Assembly: GCF_023824315.1 (NCBI RefSeq)
Contig: NZ_CP098732.1
Location: forward strand, 2,356,001-2,420,000
Length of the DNA stretch: 64,000 bases
From: Acinetobacter tibetensis
GTDB lineage: Bacteria > Pseudomonadota > Gammaproteobacteria > Pseudomonadales > Moraxellaceae
Direction: 5' to 3'
The translations under genes were made by a program, and so were the position numbers. The notes beneath the pieces are model-generated. The model was not told the origin of the DNA and ran no database searches. It was given only the letters and a program-made list of their open reading frames with translations. Of the stretch, positions 16,566-26,633 are shown one piece after another (the first letter of the stretch is position 1; every line of letters starts with the position of its first letter).

Positions 16566-19184
16566 TCAAGCCACTTGGCCTTCTAAAAAGTCTTGTGCAA
16601 AACGCTGTAATACACCGCCCGCTTCATATACAGAAACTTCTTCTTCTGTATCTAAACGGCAAGTGACTGGCACTTCCACAATTTCATTTTTACCATCGGC
16701 AGTTGAGCGCTCAATCACCAAAGTTAAATCAGAACGCGGCGCAATATTACCAATCACGCTATAAAGCTCTGTACCATCTAGCTTTAATGTCTTGCGGTTT
16801 ACGCCCGGTTTAAACTCAAGCGGTAACACGCCCATACCCACCAAGTTGGTACGGTGAATACGCTCAAAACCTTCTGCCACAATCGCTTCAACACCCGCAA
16901 GGCGCACACCTTTCGCAGCCCAGTCACGGCTTGAACCCTGACCGTAGTCAGCACCCGCAACAATAATTAATGGCTGTTTACGGTTCATGTAGGTTTCAAT
17001 TGCTTCCCACATACGCATTACTTCGCCTTCTGGCTCTACACGCGCTTTTGAACCTTGCTTAATGGTACCGTCTGAACGAACTACCATTTCGTTATAGAGT
17101 TTCGGGTTAGCAAATGTTGCACGTTGTGCAGTCAAATGGTCACCACGGTGCGTTGCATATGAGTTGAAGTCTTCTTCTGGTAGACCCATTTTGTGAAGAT
17201 ATTCACCCGCAGCCGAATCCATCAAAATCGCGTTTGAAGGCGACAAGTGGTCAGTGGTGATGTTGTCACCCAAAATGGCAAGCGGACGCATGTTCGCTAA
17301 AGTACGTGGTGCAGCCAACGCCCCTTCCCAATATGGTGGACGGCGGATGTAAGTACTTTGTGGACGCCAGTCATAAAGCGGACTTTCGGCCTCTACGGTT
17401 ACGCCTAAATCAAACATTGGAATGTAGACTTTACGGAACTGTTCAGGCTTCACAGCTTCTTTAACTAACGCATCAATTTCAGCGTCAGATGGCCAGATAT
17501 CTTTCAGGTAAATTGGGTTACCGTCTTTATCGTGACCCAAAGCATCTTTTTCGATGTCAAAACGAATCGTACCTGCAATTGCATAAGCCACAACTAGCGG
17601 TGGAGATGCCAAGAACGCCTGTTTTGCATATGGATGGATACGACCATCGAAGTTACGGTTACCAGACAATACTGCTGTTGCGTACAAGTCACGGTCAATA
17701 ATTTCTTGTTGGATGACTGGATCTAACGCACCCGACATACCATTACAAGTCGTACAAGCGTAAGCCACAATACCAAAACCGAGTTGCTCTAAGTCTTTTA
17801 GAACACCCGCTTCTTCAAGGTAAAGTGCAGCCGCTTTTGAACCCGGTGCAAATGATGATTTCACCCAAGGTTTACGAACTAAACCTAGCTCATTTGCCTT
17901 ACGTGCCAACAAACCTGCTGCCACGGTATTACGTGGGTTAGAAGTGTTGGTACATGAAGTAATTGCGGCAATAATGATTGCACCATCTGGCATTAAGCCG
18001 TCAGAACGGTTTTCAACAACACCTGCAATGCCTTTTTCTTTTAGGTCGGCAGTTGAAACACGTGCATGTGGATTTGATGGACCAGCAATGTTACGCGTTA
18101 CTTTTGATAGGTCAAAACGTAGTACGCGTGGGTACTCTGCTTTGGTCATGTCAGATGCCCAAAGGCCAATTTCTTTTGCGTACTGTTCAACCAATGCCAC
18201 TTGAGCATCTTCACGACCTGTTAGACGTAAGTAGTCAATCGTGTTTTGGTCGATGTAGAACATTGCAGCCGTAGCGCCGTACTCTGGTGTCATGTTCGAA
18301 ATGGTTGCACGGTCGCCCACAGACATACTATCAGCACCTTCACCAAAGAACTCAAGGTATGCACCAACCACGCGCTCTTTACGCAAGAATTCAGTTAGAG
18401 CAAGTACGATATCTGTTGCAGTAATACCTGCCTGACGCTGACCTACAAACTCAACCCCAATAATGTCTGGCAAACGCATCCAAGATGCACGACCCAACAT
18501 CACGTTTTCAGCTTCTAAGCCACCCACGCCCACAGAAATAACACCCAAAGCATCGGTATGTGGGGTGTGTGAGTCCGTACCTACACAGGTATCTGGGAAG
18601 GCTACGCCATCACGTGCCTGAATCACTGGAGACATTTTCTCTAGGTTAATCTGGTGCATAATGCCGTTCCCCGCAGGGATCACATCGACATTTTTAAATG
18701 CGGTTTTCGTCCACTCAATAAAGTGGAAACGGTCTTCGTTACGGCGGTCTTCAACAGCACGGTTTTTTTCAAAAGCGTCTGGGTCAGCACCACCGTATTC
18801 CACTGCTAAAGAGTGGTCAACAATAAGCTGAGTCGGCACAACCGGATTGACTTTAGATGGGTCACCGCCTTTGTCAGCAATTGCATCACGCAAACCTGCA
18901 AGGTCAACCAAAGCAGTTTGACCCAAGATGTCGTGACACACCACGCGCGCTGGATACCATGGAAAGTCCAAGTCCTGACGACGCTCAATTAACTGCGTTA
19001 AATAGGCAGTTAAGTTCTCGGCATCGGCACGGCGTACCAATTGTTCTGCAAGTACTTTAGAGGTGTAAGGCAGTTTTTCGTATGCGCCTGGCTGAATATC
19101 TTCAACGGCTTGACGCACGTCGTAATATTCAAGCTGGGTATCGCCCTTATAATTTGGCAGCAGTTTACGGTATTTTGTGTTCAT
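16566..19184 (-). CDS. acnD: 2-methylcitrate dehydratase AcnD (Fe/S, aconitase-like)
   Basis: An 872-residue aconitase-family enzyme whose N-terminus ([10 protein letters not shown]...YYDVRQAVEDIQPGAYEKLPYTS) is the AcnD type rather than AcnA. [4Fe-4S] ligand motifs are present: ITSCTNTSNP and the CTTC of YACTTCNGMSGALDP. The C-terminal swivel domain contains GADYGQGSSRDWAAKG. It dehydrates 2-methylcitrate in the methylcitrate cycle. It overlaps prpC by one base (TAATG) and is last in the operon. In many bacteria AcnD works with PrpF, for which no gene is seen here. Confidence 0.94.
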   Translation of the reverse strand: MNTKYRKLLPNYKGDTQLEYYDVRQAVEDIQPGAYEKLPYTSKVLAEQLVRRADAENLTAYLTQLIERRQDLDFPWYPARVVCHDILGQTALVDLAGLRDAIADKGGDPSKVNPVVPTQLIVDHSLAVEYGGADPDAFEKNRAVEDRRNEDRFHFIEWTKTAFKNVDVIPAGNGIMHQINLEKMSPVIQARDGVAFPDTCVGTDSHTPHTDALGVISVGVGGLEAENVMLGRASWMRLPDIIGVEFVGQRQAGITATDIVLALTEFLRKERVVGAYLEFFGEGADSMSVGDRATISNMTPEYGATAAMFYIDQNTIDYLRLTGREDAQVALVEQYAKEIGLWASDMTKAEYPRVLRFDLSKVTRNIAGPSNPHARVSTADLKEKGIAGVVENRSDGLMPDGAIIIAAITSCTNTSNPRNTVAAGLLARKANELGLVRKPWVKSSFAPGSKAAALYLEEAGVLKDLEQLGFGIVAYACTTCNGMSGALDPVIQQEIIDRDLYATAVLSGNRNFDGRIHPYAKQAFLASPPLVVAYAIAGTIRFDIEKDALGHDKDGNPIYLKDIWPSDAEIDALVKEAVKPEQFRKVYIPMFDLGVTVEAESPLYDWRPQSTYIRRPPYWEGALAAPRTLANMRPLAILGDNITTDHLSPSNAILMDSAAGEYLHKMGLPEEDFNSYATHRGDHLTAQRATFANPKLYNEMVVRSDGTIKQGSKARVEPEGEVMRMWEAIETYMNRKQPLIIVAGADYGQGSSRDWAAKGVRLAGVEAIVAEGFERIHRTNLVGMGVLPLEFKPGVNRKTLKLDGTELYSVIGNIAPRSDLTLVIERSTADGKNEIVEVPVTCRLDTEEEVSVYEAGGVLQRFAQDFLEGQVA

Positions 19185-20335
19185 TAACCACGCTCCGCCA
19201 ATGGTTTAAATTTGAGGTTTTCAGGGCCTGTATAGTTCGCACTTGGACGAATGATTTTGCCGTCTTGGCGTTGTTCAATCACATGAGCTGACCAACCTGC
19301 TGTACGTGCGATCACGAATAATGGTGTGAACATTGCAGTTGGAACGCCCATTAAGTGATAGCTCACAGCACTGAACCAGTCGAGGTTCGGGAACATGTTT
19401 TTCACTTCTTTCATCACGGCTTCTAAACGTTCCGCAATCAAATACATTTTTTTGTTTTCTTGCGCATCCGCCAATTCAAGTGCAACTTGCTTAATCACTT
19501 CGTTACGTGGGTCAGCGATGGTGTAAACAGGGTGACCAAAACCAATCACGACTTCTTTGTTTTCTACACGCTTACGAATGTCTGCTTCTGCTTCATCTGC
19601 GTTGTCATAACGCTGTTGAATCACGAATGCAACTTCGTTTGCACCACCATGTTTGGGACCACGTAATGCACCAATCGCGCCTGCAATGGTTGAGTACATG
19701 TCTGAACCTGTACCTGCAATTACACGTGACGTAAACGTCGATGCGTTGAACTCATGCTCTGCGTACAAAATCAACGACGTGTGCATGGCTTGAATCCATT
19801 GTTCACATGGTTTTTCACCGTGTAACAAATGTAGGAAGTGCGCACCAATTGAGTCATCATCAGTTTCAACTTCAATACGTTTACCGTTGTGGCTAAAGTG
19901 ATACCAGTAAAGCAACATTGAACCGAAAGATGCCATTAATTTGTCTGCGATGTCGCGTGCACCCGCATAGTTATGGTCTTCATGCTCTGGCGTTAAGCAA
20001 CCAAGAACTGATACACCTGTGCGCATCACATCCATAGGGTGTGCATACGGTGGGAGTTGTTCTAAAGCCGCTTTAAGTGATGCGGGTAAACCACGAAGTG
20101 CTTTCAGTTTATTTTTATAGGCTGTGAGTTCCGCTTTATTCGGTAATTTGCCATGAACCAAAAGGTAAGCCACTTCTTCAAATTCACTTTGACCCGCAAG
20201 ATCTAAAATGTCATAACCACGGTAGTGCAAGTCATTACCACTACGACCTACGGTGCAAAGTGCTGTATTACCCGCCACTTGTCCGCTGAGTGCGACTGAT
20301 TTTTTAGGTTTGAATCCGCTTGTTGTTGCATTCAT
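19184..20335 (-). CDS. prpC: 2-methylcitrate synthase PrpC
   Basis: A 383-residue citrate-synthase-fold enzyme that condenses propionyl-CoA with oxaloacetate. Visible motifs are the active-site region [13 protein letters not shown] and the [18 protein letters not shown] segment, typical of methylcitrate synthase. Its length and its place between prpB and acnD distinguish it from housekeeping GltA. The stop codon overlaps the acnD start; upstream, a 97-bp gap from prpB contains a hairpin. Confidence 0.96.
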   Translation of the reverse strand: MNATTSGFKPKKSVALSGQVAGNTALCTVGRSGNDLHYRGYDILDLAGQSEFEEVAYLLVHGKLPNKAELTAYKNKLKALRGLPASLKAALEQLPPYAHPMDVMRTGVSVLGCLTPEHEDHNYAGARDIADKLMASFGSMLLYWYHFSHNGKRIEVETDDDSIGAHFLHLLHGEKPCEQWIQAMHTSLILYAEHEFNASTFTSRVIAGTGSDMYSTIAGAIGALRGPKHGGANEVAFVIQQRYDNADEAEADIRKRVENKEVVIGFGHPVYTIADPRNEVIKQVALELADAQENKKMYLIAERLEAVMKEVKNMFPNLDWFSAVSYHLMGVPTAMFTPLFVIARTAGWSAHVIEQRQDGKIIRPSANYTGPENLKFKPLAERG

Positions 20336-20378
20336 GAGATCTTCCTTCTTCCATTGGGTGGATCAATTCATTTTTATG

Positions 20379-20414
20379 CTTTGCGTCAGTTTTATTTCCT
20401 ACACTGACGCGAAG
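20379..20414 (-). other. Hairpin between prpB and prpC
   Basis: CTTTGCGTCAGT and ACTGACGCGAAG pair at 11 of 12 positions around a 12-nt loop. No T-run follows on either strand, so it looks more like an mRNA-stability or processing hairpin than a terminator. Confidence 0.55.
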
Positions 20415-20432
20415 ATTTTTATGGTTAAACTG

Positions 20433-21317
20433 TTATTTATTTTTGACAAAAGAGGCATCAAGGTATTGTTCAAACGCATGGTAGTTAATGCGGTCATACA
20501 ATTCTTGACGGGTTTGCATGGTATCAACCACGTTCTTTTGTGTGCCTTCTTTACGTAAAGTGGTGTAGACATTTTCCGCTGCCTTGTTCATCGCACGGAA
20601 AGCTGAAAGAGGATAAAGCGCAATGCTGACATCCGCAGAAGCCAATTCCTCTGTGGTGAATAATGGCGTAGAACCAAATTCTGTAATGTTTGCCAAAATT
20701 GGAACATTCGTTGCAGCAGCAAATTGTTTATACATCGCCAATTCAGTAATTGCTTCGGGGAACAACATGTCCGCGCCTGCTTCAATATAAGCACCTGCAC
20801 GGTCAATTGCAGCTTGTAAACCTTCTACAGCCAAAGCATCGGTACGCGCCATAATCACAAACTTGTCATCACCACGTGCATCAACCGCCGCTTTAATACG
20901 GTCGACCATTTCTTGTTGTGAAACAATGGCTTTGTTTGGACGGTGACCACACCGTTTCGCGCCGACTTGGTCTTCAATATGCATAGCCGCTGCACCAAAC
21001 TTGATGAGTGCTTTGGTGGTACGGGCAATGTTAAATGCTGAAGCACCAAAACCTGTGTCGGCATCGACCAATAAAGGCAAGTCACATACATCGGTAATAC
21101 GGCGTACATCTGTCAGTACATCATCGAGGTTGCTAATGCCCAAGTCAGGTAAACCCAAAGAGCCTGCTGCCACCCCACCGCCAGATAAATAAATGGCTTT
21201 GTAACCTGCACGTTTTGCCAATAAAGCATGATTGGCATTGATGGTTCCGACCACTTGTAATGGATGTTCACTTGCAACCGCATCACGGAATTTCTGCCCT
21301 GCTGATAACGTTGACAT
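20433..21317 (-). CDS. prpB: 2-methylisocitrate lyase PrpB
   Basis: A 294-residue PEP-mutase/isocitrate-lyase-family enzyme that splits 2-methylisocitrate into pyruvate and succinate. The catalytic motif K-R-C-G-H is visible in [11 protein letters not shown], and the metal and substrate region is [11 protein letters not shown] start it at 21317 ([10 protein letters not shown]) because GGGAGGAC lies just upstream and the length then matches PrpB; the frame also stays open to 21341, overlapping gntR. It is the first enzyme gene of the operon. Confidence 0.95.
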   Translation of the reverse strand: MSTLSAGQKFRDAVASEHPLQVVGTINANHALLAKRAGYKAIYLSGGGVAAGSLGLPDLGISNLDDVLTDVRRITDVCDLPLLVDADTGFGASAFNIARTTKALIKFGAAAMHIEDQVGAKRCGHRPNKAIVSQQEMVDRIKAAVDARGDDKFVIMARTDALAVEGLQAAIDRAGAYIEAGADMLFPEAITELAMYKQFAAATNVPILANITEFGSTPLFTTEELASADVSIALYPLSAFRAMNKAAENVYTTLRKEGTQKNVVDTMQTRQELYDRINYHAFEQYLDASFVKNK

Positions 21318-21340
21318 ACGTCCTCCCTCTCTCTTCATCA

Positions 21341-22024
21341 TTAAATTAGGTTTTGTTCAATGTTTTGATAAGACGCAGCAATGTGGCGTCGCATCAGTAA
21401 TTCCGCGAGTTCTGCATCACCTTCGGCAATGGCATCTAAAATACGAATATGTTCCGACAAGGCTCGATGCGGACGATTTGGCGTTTTGGAATACTGAATT
21501 CGATACATCCGAATCAGGTGATACAACTCATCACATAACATCTTTTCCAAAGTTTTATTGCCACAGTTTTTGATGATGCAATAATGAAAATCGTCCTGAC
21601 CTTCTTGTAAGTAATAGCCTTTACCTTCTTTAAAATTCGGGTCTTGCGCATGTAAATGCAGCACTTCACGCAAATTTAAAATCTGTTGTTTGTCGATGCT
21701 TTGTGCAGCCAGACGACAAGCCAAACCTTCCAAGTTTTCACGAATTTGATACAGCTCAAACAATTGTTGATGCGATAAAGACACAACACGCGCACCAACA
21801 TGAGCGGTACGCTCCACCAGTTTTTGTCCTTCTAAGCGGTGGATGGCTTCACGTAAAGGTCCACGACTAATGCCATACACACGCGCCAGTTCTGGTTCAG
21901 AAATTTTACTGCCAGGTGTAATTTCACCGCTCACAATCGCAGTTTGAATTTTTCTGAAAATCTGGTCGGTTAAAGTCGCTGTAGCGACTTGTTTTGTCTG
22001 TGGAGACAGCTCGTCAATTTGCAT
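21341..22024 (-). CDS. GntR-family regulator of the prp operon (FCD subfamily)
   Basis: A 227-residue regulator. An N-terminal winged helix-turn-helix (about 25-85, with [26 protein letters not shown]) is followed by an all-helical FCD effector domain with Asp/His metal-type residues ([12 protein letters not shown]...[13 protein letters not shown]). It is first in the operon that continues with prpB-prpC-acnD, so it most likely controls propionate degradation in response to a methylcitrate-cycle metabolite. Possible binding sites with the core TTGTCAACAA lie just upstream. Confidence 0.9.
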   Translation of the reverse strand: MQIDELSPQTKQVATATLTDQIFRKIQTAIVSGEITPGSKISEPELARVYGISRGPLREAIHRLEGQKLVERTAHVGARVVSLSHQQLFELYQIRENLEGLACRLAAQSIDKQQILNLREVLHLHAQDPNFKEGKGYYLQEGQDDFHYCIIKNCGNKTLEKMLCDELYHLIRMYRIQYSKTPNRPHRALSEHIRILDAIAEGDAELAELLMRRHIAASYQNIEQNLI

Positions 22025-22142
22025 ATTGTCAACAATCAGATCAATTATTAGCTAAAATAAGCACAAATAAATTAAAATGCAACAAGATTGTCAACAACTT
22101 TGGTATTAGACTTGCAAAAGTGATCGACGAAGACTTGACAAC
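22024..22142. promoter_or_regulatory. Candidate GntR operators upstream of the prp operon
   Basis: The symmetric core TTGT-CA-ACAA occurs at 22026-22035 (part of the longer ATTGTCAACAAT) and at 22088-22097. A half-matching inverted copy (TTGACAAC, GTTGTCAA on the minus strand) lies at 22135-22142. FCD-type GntR proteins often bind sites of the form TTGTnnACAA. The first site touches the gntR start codon, suggesting autorepression. Confidence 0.55.
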
Positions 22143-22400
22143 GTTTAAGTAAAATCATATCGGGTATCCGTTCTAAAGATGCTTCAATACAACAGCTCTA
22201 TAATTTATTTTAATTCAATATCTTAAATCTTATTTCCATGCTTATTTTGTGATAGAACTGCATTTTATATGTCCATGTCGTGACCTGCTCTATCAACACT
22301 TGATTTGAGTCCAATCACGAAGTTGTGCTGAATGACCCTTGAGTTCTATTGTCGACACTTCAGTTTTTGTTTTGTTCTATCTGTTATGCCGTAAATAGAA
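22143..22400. other. Gap between prp promoter region and copA terminator
   Basis: AT-rich DNA with no supported gene. Together with 22025-22142 it makes a gap of about 430 bp. No further repeat or RNA structure stands out. Confidence 0.4.
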
Positions 22401-22430
22401 AAAAGCCTCAAGGAAATGCTTGAGGCTTTT
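22401..22430. terminator. Terminator downstream of the copper ATPase gene
   Basis: A perfect 12-bp stem AAAAGCCTCAAG / CTTGAGGCTTTT around GAAATG. It is symmetrical, so it can act on both strands, but only the leftward copA-like gene ends next to it. Confidence 0.85.
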
Positions 22431-22454
22431 GTTACCATTTATATGCTGCTGGAC

Positions 22455-25415
22455 TTATTTTGCCTTTTGCAAACGTAAAGCATTTAAGACCACAGACAAT
22501 GAACTGAGCGACATCGCCACTGCGGCTAACATCGGGGTAAGTAATAACCCAGTGAGTGGATAGAAAATCCCCGCTGCGACAGGTACACCCAACCCGTTAT
22601 ACACAAAAGAAAAAGCAAGGTTCTGTTTCATATTCCGTACACCGAGTTTCGCCATATGCAGGGCATCGGCTGCTCCACGAATATCGCCTTTCACCAACGT
22701 CACTTGTGCCGTCTGTTTGGCAATATCAGTTCCATTGCCCATCGCAATCCCGATATTGGCTTGGGCAAGCGCTGGTGCATCATTAATCCCATCACCCGCC
22801 ATGGCAACAATTTTGCCCTGAGCCTGATATTTCTTCACAATCTCCAGTTTTTCGATTGGGGTACAGTTGCCATGCACATGCTGAATGCCCAACTCTTTTG
22901 CCACCAGTTGCGCATTTTTCTCATGGTCACCTGTTGCCATCACCACTTCAATGCCATCATCAATCAATTGCTGAATCACTTGATGCGCATTGGCTTTAAT
23001 CGCATCATGGATAGAAATATACGCCAGTACCTCTTGGCTATTGCTCAAGAAACTTATGACATTGCCTGTTGCACGTTGCTGGTCTAACTGGCTTTGTAGT
23101 GTAGTGTCTAACGTGATACCGAGTTGCTCAAGCAGCTTTTGACTACCGATATAGAGGGTTTGCTCGCCAATCTGACCTTTCACGCCAAAGCCCGTCACAT
23201 CTTCAAAGTCTGCCACTTTAAGTAATTGCTGTGCAGGCACCAACTGAGTCAGAGTTTGAGCAATTGGATGACTTGAATACTGTTCAATCGAGGCAATCCA
23301 CTGTTCAACTTGAGTTTGTTCCACATTTGGACAGAGCAACTGAATTTCTTTAAGGCTTGGTTTACCTTCCGTCAAGGTTCCAGTTTTGTCGACTATCAGC
23401 GTATTGACCTTACTTAAGGCTTCAATCGCTTCCGCATCTTTAAACAGAACACCTTTCTGTGCTGCACGACCTGTAGTAGCCATCACGGACATTGGCGTTG
23501 CTAAACCAAGCGCACATGGACAGGCAATAATCAGTACCGCCACCGCACACATCAGTGCCAAGTCAAATTGCGCACCACCAAACACCATCCATGCAATGAA
23601 GGTCAAAGCACTAATCAGTAACACCACAATCACAAAATACTTGGCAAACACGTCGGCTAAACGTTGCAACGGTGCTTTTGAACGCTGTGCTTCTGCCACC
23701 GTTTGAATCATTTTCGCCAAAGTCGTATTCGCTCCGACCGCTGTAGTTTGAATACGAATGCTGCCTTGTTGATTCACTGTGCCACCAATGACAGTGTCAT
23801 GCACTTGCTTTTTCACAGGTACAGGTTCACCTGTCATCATGGCTTCATCGACATAGGTTTTGCCTTCTACCACCACCCCATCCAGTGGAATCTGATCACC
23901 TGAGGAAATCTGTAAAATATCGCCTTGTTTGACCATGCCAATATCCACTTCAATCACTTGATCATTTTGAACCAACTTGGCGGTGTTGACTTGGAGTTTC
24001 AGCAAGGCTTTCAATGAATCGGCTGTTTTGGCACGGGCTTTTAGCTCCATGATTTGACCAAGCAAACTCAGAGATACAATCATACAGGCCGCTTCATAAT
24101 ACACCGCGACGCCATGCCCTGTTTTGGCTGCCATCGGAATCAGGCTTGGGAAGATGGTCGCCACGACACTATAAATATAGGCGGCTAATACCCCAACCCC
24201 AATCAGGCTCCACATATTCAAGTTACGGGTTTTATATGAGGTCCAACAGCGCTCAATAAACGGTTTACCCGCCCACAACACCACAGGGGTCGCAAGGACT
24301 AGCTCAATCCACGGCTGAATATGCGGTGAAATGAAACTATGAAGATGTGAACCCATGGCCAAAACAAACACAATCAAGGTCAGTGGTAGAGTCATCCAAA
24401 AGCGATGGCTAAAATCAACCAATTCAGGGTTTGGTGCATCATCTAAAGTCGGTTGCATCGGCTCCAGCGCCATACCGCAAATTGGACACGTGCCCGGCCC
24501 TTTTTGCACAATCTCAGGATCCATCGGACAGGTATAATCCATATCCGCAGCCCCTTCAGGCACAGGACGCTGATCAGGTGGAAGTAAATAAAACTCAGGA
24601 TCGCCCTTAAATTTGTCTAAGCAAGATGGATTACAGAAATAATAAGTCTGTTGCTGATAATCAGTTTTTAACTCTGTATTTGGGTCAACGGACATACCGC
24701 AGACAGGGTCAATAAATGTGGATGACCCTGATGGAGCAGGATGTTCATGTTGATGTTTCCCACCACAGCAGCTACTTTTTGCAGGTTCTGCTTTAGGCGT
24801 TGCTGCACAGCAACTTGCTTTGCTATCTTGCGCTGTGTGAGGTTTTGGCTCACAACAAGACGTTTTTTTCTCTGTCTCTTTCTGAGTTGACCCGCAACAG
24901 CCCGCAGTAGAAGTAGACCCCGATGTTGCATCTTCAGTTTTTACATAAGCCTCTGGATTGGCAATGAATTTTTGCTGACATTTTTCACTACAAAAATAGT
25001 AGTTCTGATTCTGCCATTCAGTATGCGGTTTAGTTAAATCTGTCACGGTCATGCCACATACAGGGTCAATAAATATGGTCTTCGCTGTATCTGAAACAGC
25101 TTTTGATGCACAACCACAACCTTTGGAAGTCACTACAGCACTTTCCTCTTTCACCTGAGATGAAGCATCGCTTATCTCTGTTTTCGGTTTACTGCAACAA
25201 GCGCTTGATTTTTTTTCTGAGCTTAAGTAAGCCTCTGGATTAGCGGCAAATTTCTTCAAACAGCCTGAGCAACAAAACAAATAACGAACTGATCGATGCT
25301 CATACACATGTGGAGAATCTTCCGCCACAGTCATACCGCAGACAGGATCGATATTTACCACAGTAGGCGCTAATTTCTGTTTGGAACAGCAAGACGTTTT
25401 GTGTTGTTCACTCAT
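22455..25415 (-). CDS. copA: Copper-type P1B ATPase with three N-terminal YHS domains
   Basis: A 986-residue heavy-metal pump. ATPase core motifs are the metal-binding CPC in ACPCALGLATP (about 630), phosphorylation site DKTGTLTEG (about 673) and GDGINDAPALA (about 875). Instead of HMA domains the N-terminus carries three YHS modules, each starting IDPVCGM, joined by linkers rich in Cys pairs, then a heavy-metal-binding segment (YTCPMDPEIVQKGPGTCPICGM). Transmembrane helices begin near residue 340. It is divergent from a CueR-like regulator, which supports Cu+ (or Ag+) export. Other soft metals cannot be ruled out. Confidence 0.92.
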   Translation of the reverse strand: MSEQHKTSCCSKQKLAPTVVNIDPVCGMTVAEDSPHVYEHRSVRYLFCCSGCLKKFAANPEAYLSSEKKSSACCSKPKTEISDASSQVKEESAVVTSKGCGCASKAVSDTAKTIFIDPVCGMTVTDLTKPHTEWQNQNYYFCSEKCQQKFIANPEAYVKTEDATSGSTSTAGCCGSTQKETEKKTSCCEPKPHTAQDSKASCCAATPKAEPAKSSCCGGKHQHEHPAPSGSSTFIDPVCGMSVDPNTELKTDYQQQTYYFCNPSCLDKFKGDPEFYLLPPDQRPVPEGAADMDYTCPMDPEIVQKGPGTCPICGMALEPMQPTLDDAPNPELVDFSHRFWMTLPLTLIVFVLAMGSHLHSFISPHIQPWIELVLATPVVLWAGKPFIERCWTSYKTRNLNMWSLIGVGVLAAYIYSVVATIFPSLIPMAAKTGHGVAVYYEAACMIVSLSLLGQIMELKARAKTADSLKALLKLQVNTAKLVQNDQVIEVDIGMVKQGDILQISSGDQIPLDGVVVEGKTYVDEAMMTGEPVPVKKQVHDTVIGGTVNQQGSIRIQTTAVGANTTLAKMIQTVAEAQRSKAPLQRLADVFAKYFVIVVLLISALTFIAWMVFGGAQFDLALMCAVAVLIIACPCALGLATPMSVMATTGRAAQKGVLFKDAEAIEALSKVNTLIVDKTGTLTEGKPSLKEIQLLCPNVEQTQVEQWIASIEQYSSHPIAQTLTQLVPAQQLLKVADFEDVTGFGVKGQIGEQTLYIGSQKLLEQLGITLDTTLQSQLDQQRATGNVISFLSNSQEVLAYISIHDAIKANAHQVIQQLIDDGIEVVMATGDHEKNAQLVAKELGIQHVHGNCTPIEKLEIVKKYQAQGKIVAMAGDGINDAPALAQANIGIAMGNGTDIAKQTAQVTLVKGDIRGAADALHMAKLGVRNMKQNLAFSFVYNGLGVPVAAGIFYPLTGLLLTPMLAAVAMSLSSLSVVLNALRLQKAK

Positions 25416-25446
25416 TCTGACTCACCTTTTATTTTTTGATTGTGTT

Positions 25447-25478
25447 AGCATAAAGTCTGTACCTAGGTACTGAGTCAA
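25447..25478 (-). promoter_or_regulatory. MerR-type promoter of copA
   Basis: On the minus strand the elements TTGACT (25473-25478) and TATGCT (25447-25452) are separated by 20 bp, the stretched spacing typical of MerR-activated promoters. The spacer centres on the perfect palindrome GTACCTAGGTAC (25459-25470). The divergent regulator gene starts 20 bp away. Confidence 0.7.
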
Positions 25479-25497
25479 GCCTTTTGGAGATTATTTT

Positions 25498-25893
25498 ATG
25501 CTCACTATCGGCAAACTGGCAAAACACTGTCAAGTGAATGTGGAAACCATTCGTTATTATCAACGAATTGGTCTCATGCGCATTCCTGAAACCATGCAAA
25601 ACTATCGCTATTACAGCCAACAAGACATTGAAACCTTAAGCTTTATTCAAAAAGGCAAAGATGCTGGCTTGCAGCTCAGTGAAATTCAAGATCTACTACA
25701 TTTACAACTGGATGATCGAGAGAAAGTCCGTGAAGTAATTCAGCAACGACTGGAAAAAATTGATCAACGGATTCAAGAACTGAATGCACTGAAACAGCGT
25801 CTTTCAAGTTGGGTGGATGAATGTAAAACCACAACAGACAGTTGCTGCCCAATTTTGCAAGAACTGAAAAAAGGTTCAACGACTGCACCATAA
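25498..25893 (+). CDS. MerR-family metal regulator, CueR-like
   Basis: A 131-residue MerR protein with an N-terminal winged helix (TIGKLAKHCQVNVETIRYYQRIGLM), a long dimerisation helix (about 75-105) and a C-terminal metal loop with Cys109, Cys116 and Cys117 before PIL. The spacing from Cys109 to Cys117 equals that of the two Cu+ ligands of CueR, and there is no Cys near position 79 as in Hg or Zn sensors. The extra Cys116 is unusual. It is divergent from copA with a long-spacer promoter between, so it probably activates copA on copper stress. Confidence 0.88.
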   Translation: MLTIGKLAKHCQVNVETIRYYQRIGLMRIPETMQNYRYYSQQDIETLSFIQKGKDAGLQLSEIQDLLHLQLDDREKVREVIQQRLEKIDQRIQELNALKQRLSSWVDECKTTTDSCCPILQELKKGSTTAP

Positions 25894-25964
25894 ACAAATG
25901 CTGTCTTTTTGACTTGGCGATCACCTTAACACTCACCTTTTTGATACTCAGGACTGCGTTCACC

Positions 25965-26555
25965 ATGTCGATTGAACTTGCCCAACTCAGAAAACAGCTT
26001 CGCAAACAACGCAGACAAGTTTCCGCCTATCAACAGCAGCAGTCCGAACAGCAAATTTTACAGCGCCTAAGACGTGTGCCCGAATTCAAACATGCCACCC
26101 GTGTCGGTATCTACCTACATGCTTTTGGGGAAATTCAGACCCATAAAATCATTGAATATTGTTTTCATCAAAAAAAGTCGGTGTATTTACCGATGATTTG
26201 CAATATGAATCAACGCTTGGTGTGGGTCAAAGTTTCACGCAATCAATTTCAAAATAAGCGTTTTTCCCACCATCCGCTGGGTATGCAAGAACCCATGGCA
26301 ACACGTGGGCAGCACGTTTCACATTTAGATTTGCTACTGATGCCTTTATTGGCGTGTGATCCTTATGGCACACGCATTGGCATGGGCGGTGGTTTTTACG
26401 ACAAAACCTTGGCTACTGCGCCCTATCACCGTCCGTTTCGCCTCGGTTTGGCCCATCACTTCCAGTTAGTACCACAGCATCTCATTCGAGAAAAATGGGA
26501 TCAACCTTTGGATGGGCTACTCACCCCTCAACAATATTTACGCTTCAAGCGCTAA
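25965..26555 (+). CDS. fau: 5-formyltetrahydrofolate cyclo-ligase
   Basis: A 196-residue protein from the ATG at 25965; an upstream start would overlap the merR gene and gives a non-family N-terminus. It has the Arg/Lys-rich start (LRKQLRKQRRQVSAYQQ), the folate-binding region LLMPLLACDPYGTRIGMGGGFYDKTLA and the LGLAHHFQ strand of this family. The enzyme turns 5-formyl-THF into 5,10-methenyl-THF using ATP. It is 71 bp from the MerR gene on the same strand and may be partly co-transcribed; function is unrelated to copper. Confidence 0.9.
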   Translation: MSIELAQLRKQLRKQRRQVSAYQQQQSEQQILQRLRRVPEFKHATRVGIYLHAFGEIQTHKIIEYCFHQKKSVYLPMICNMNQRLVWVKVSRNQFQNKRFSHHPLGMQEPMATRGQHVSHLDLLLMPLLACDPYGTRIGMGGGFYDKTLATAPYHRPFRLGLAHHFQLVPQHLIREKWDQPLDGLLTPQQYLRFKR

Positions 26556-26633
26556 AATTGACATTTTTGACTGTTGAGAATACTCAAAAATCAAATGTTT
26601 AGTCATTTTTTATACAATTTGCTTTGACCAACC

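Noticed and set aside
25842..25964. Longer start for the formyl-THF cyclo-ligase
   Set aside because: It overlaps the end of the MerR gene and adds 41 residues not seen in the family.
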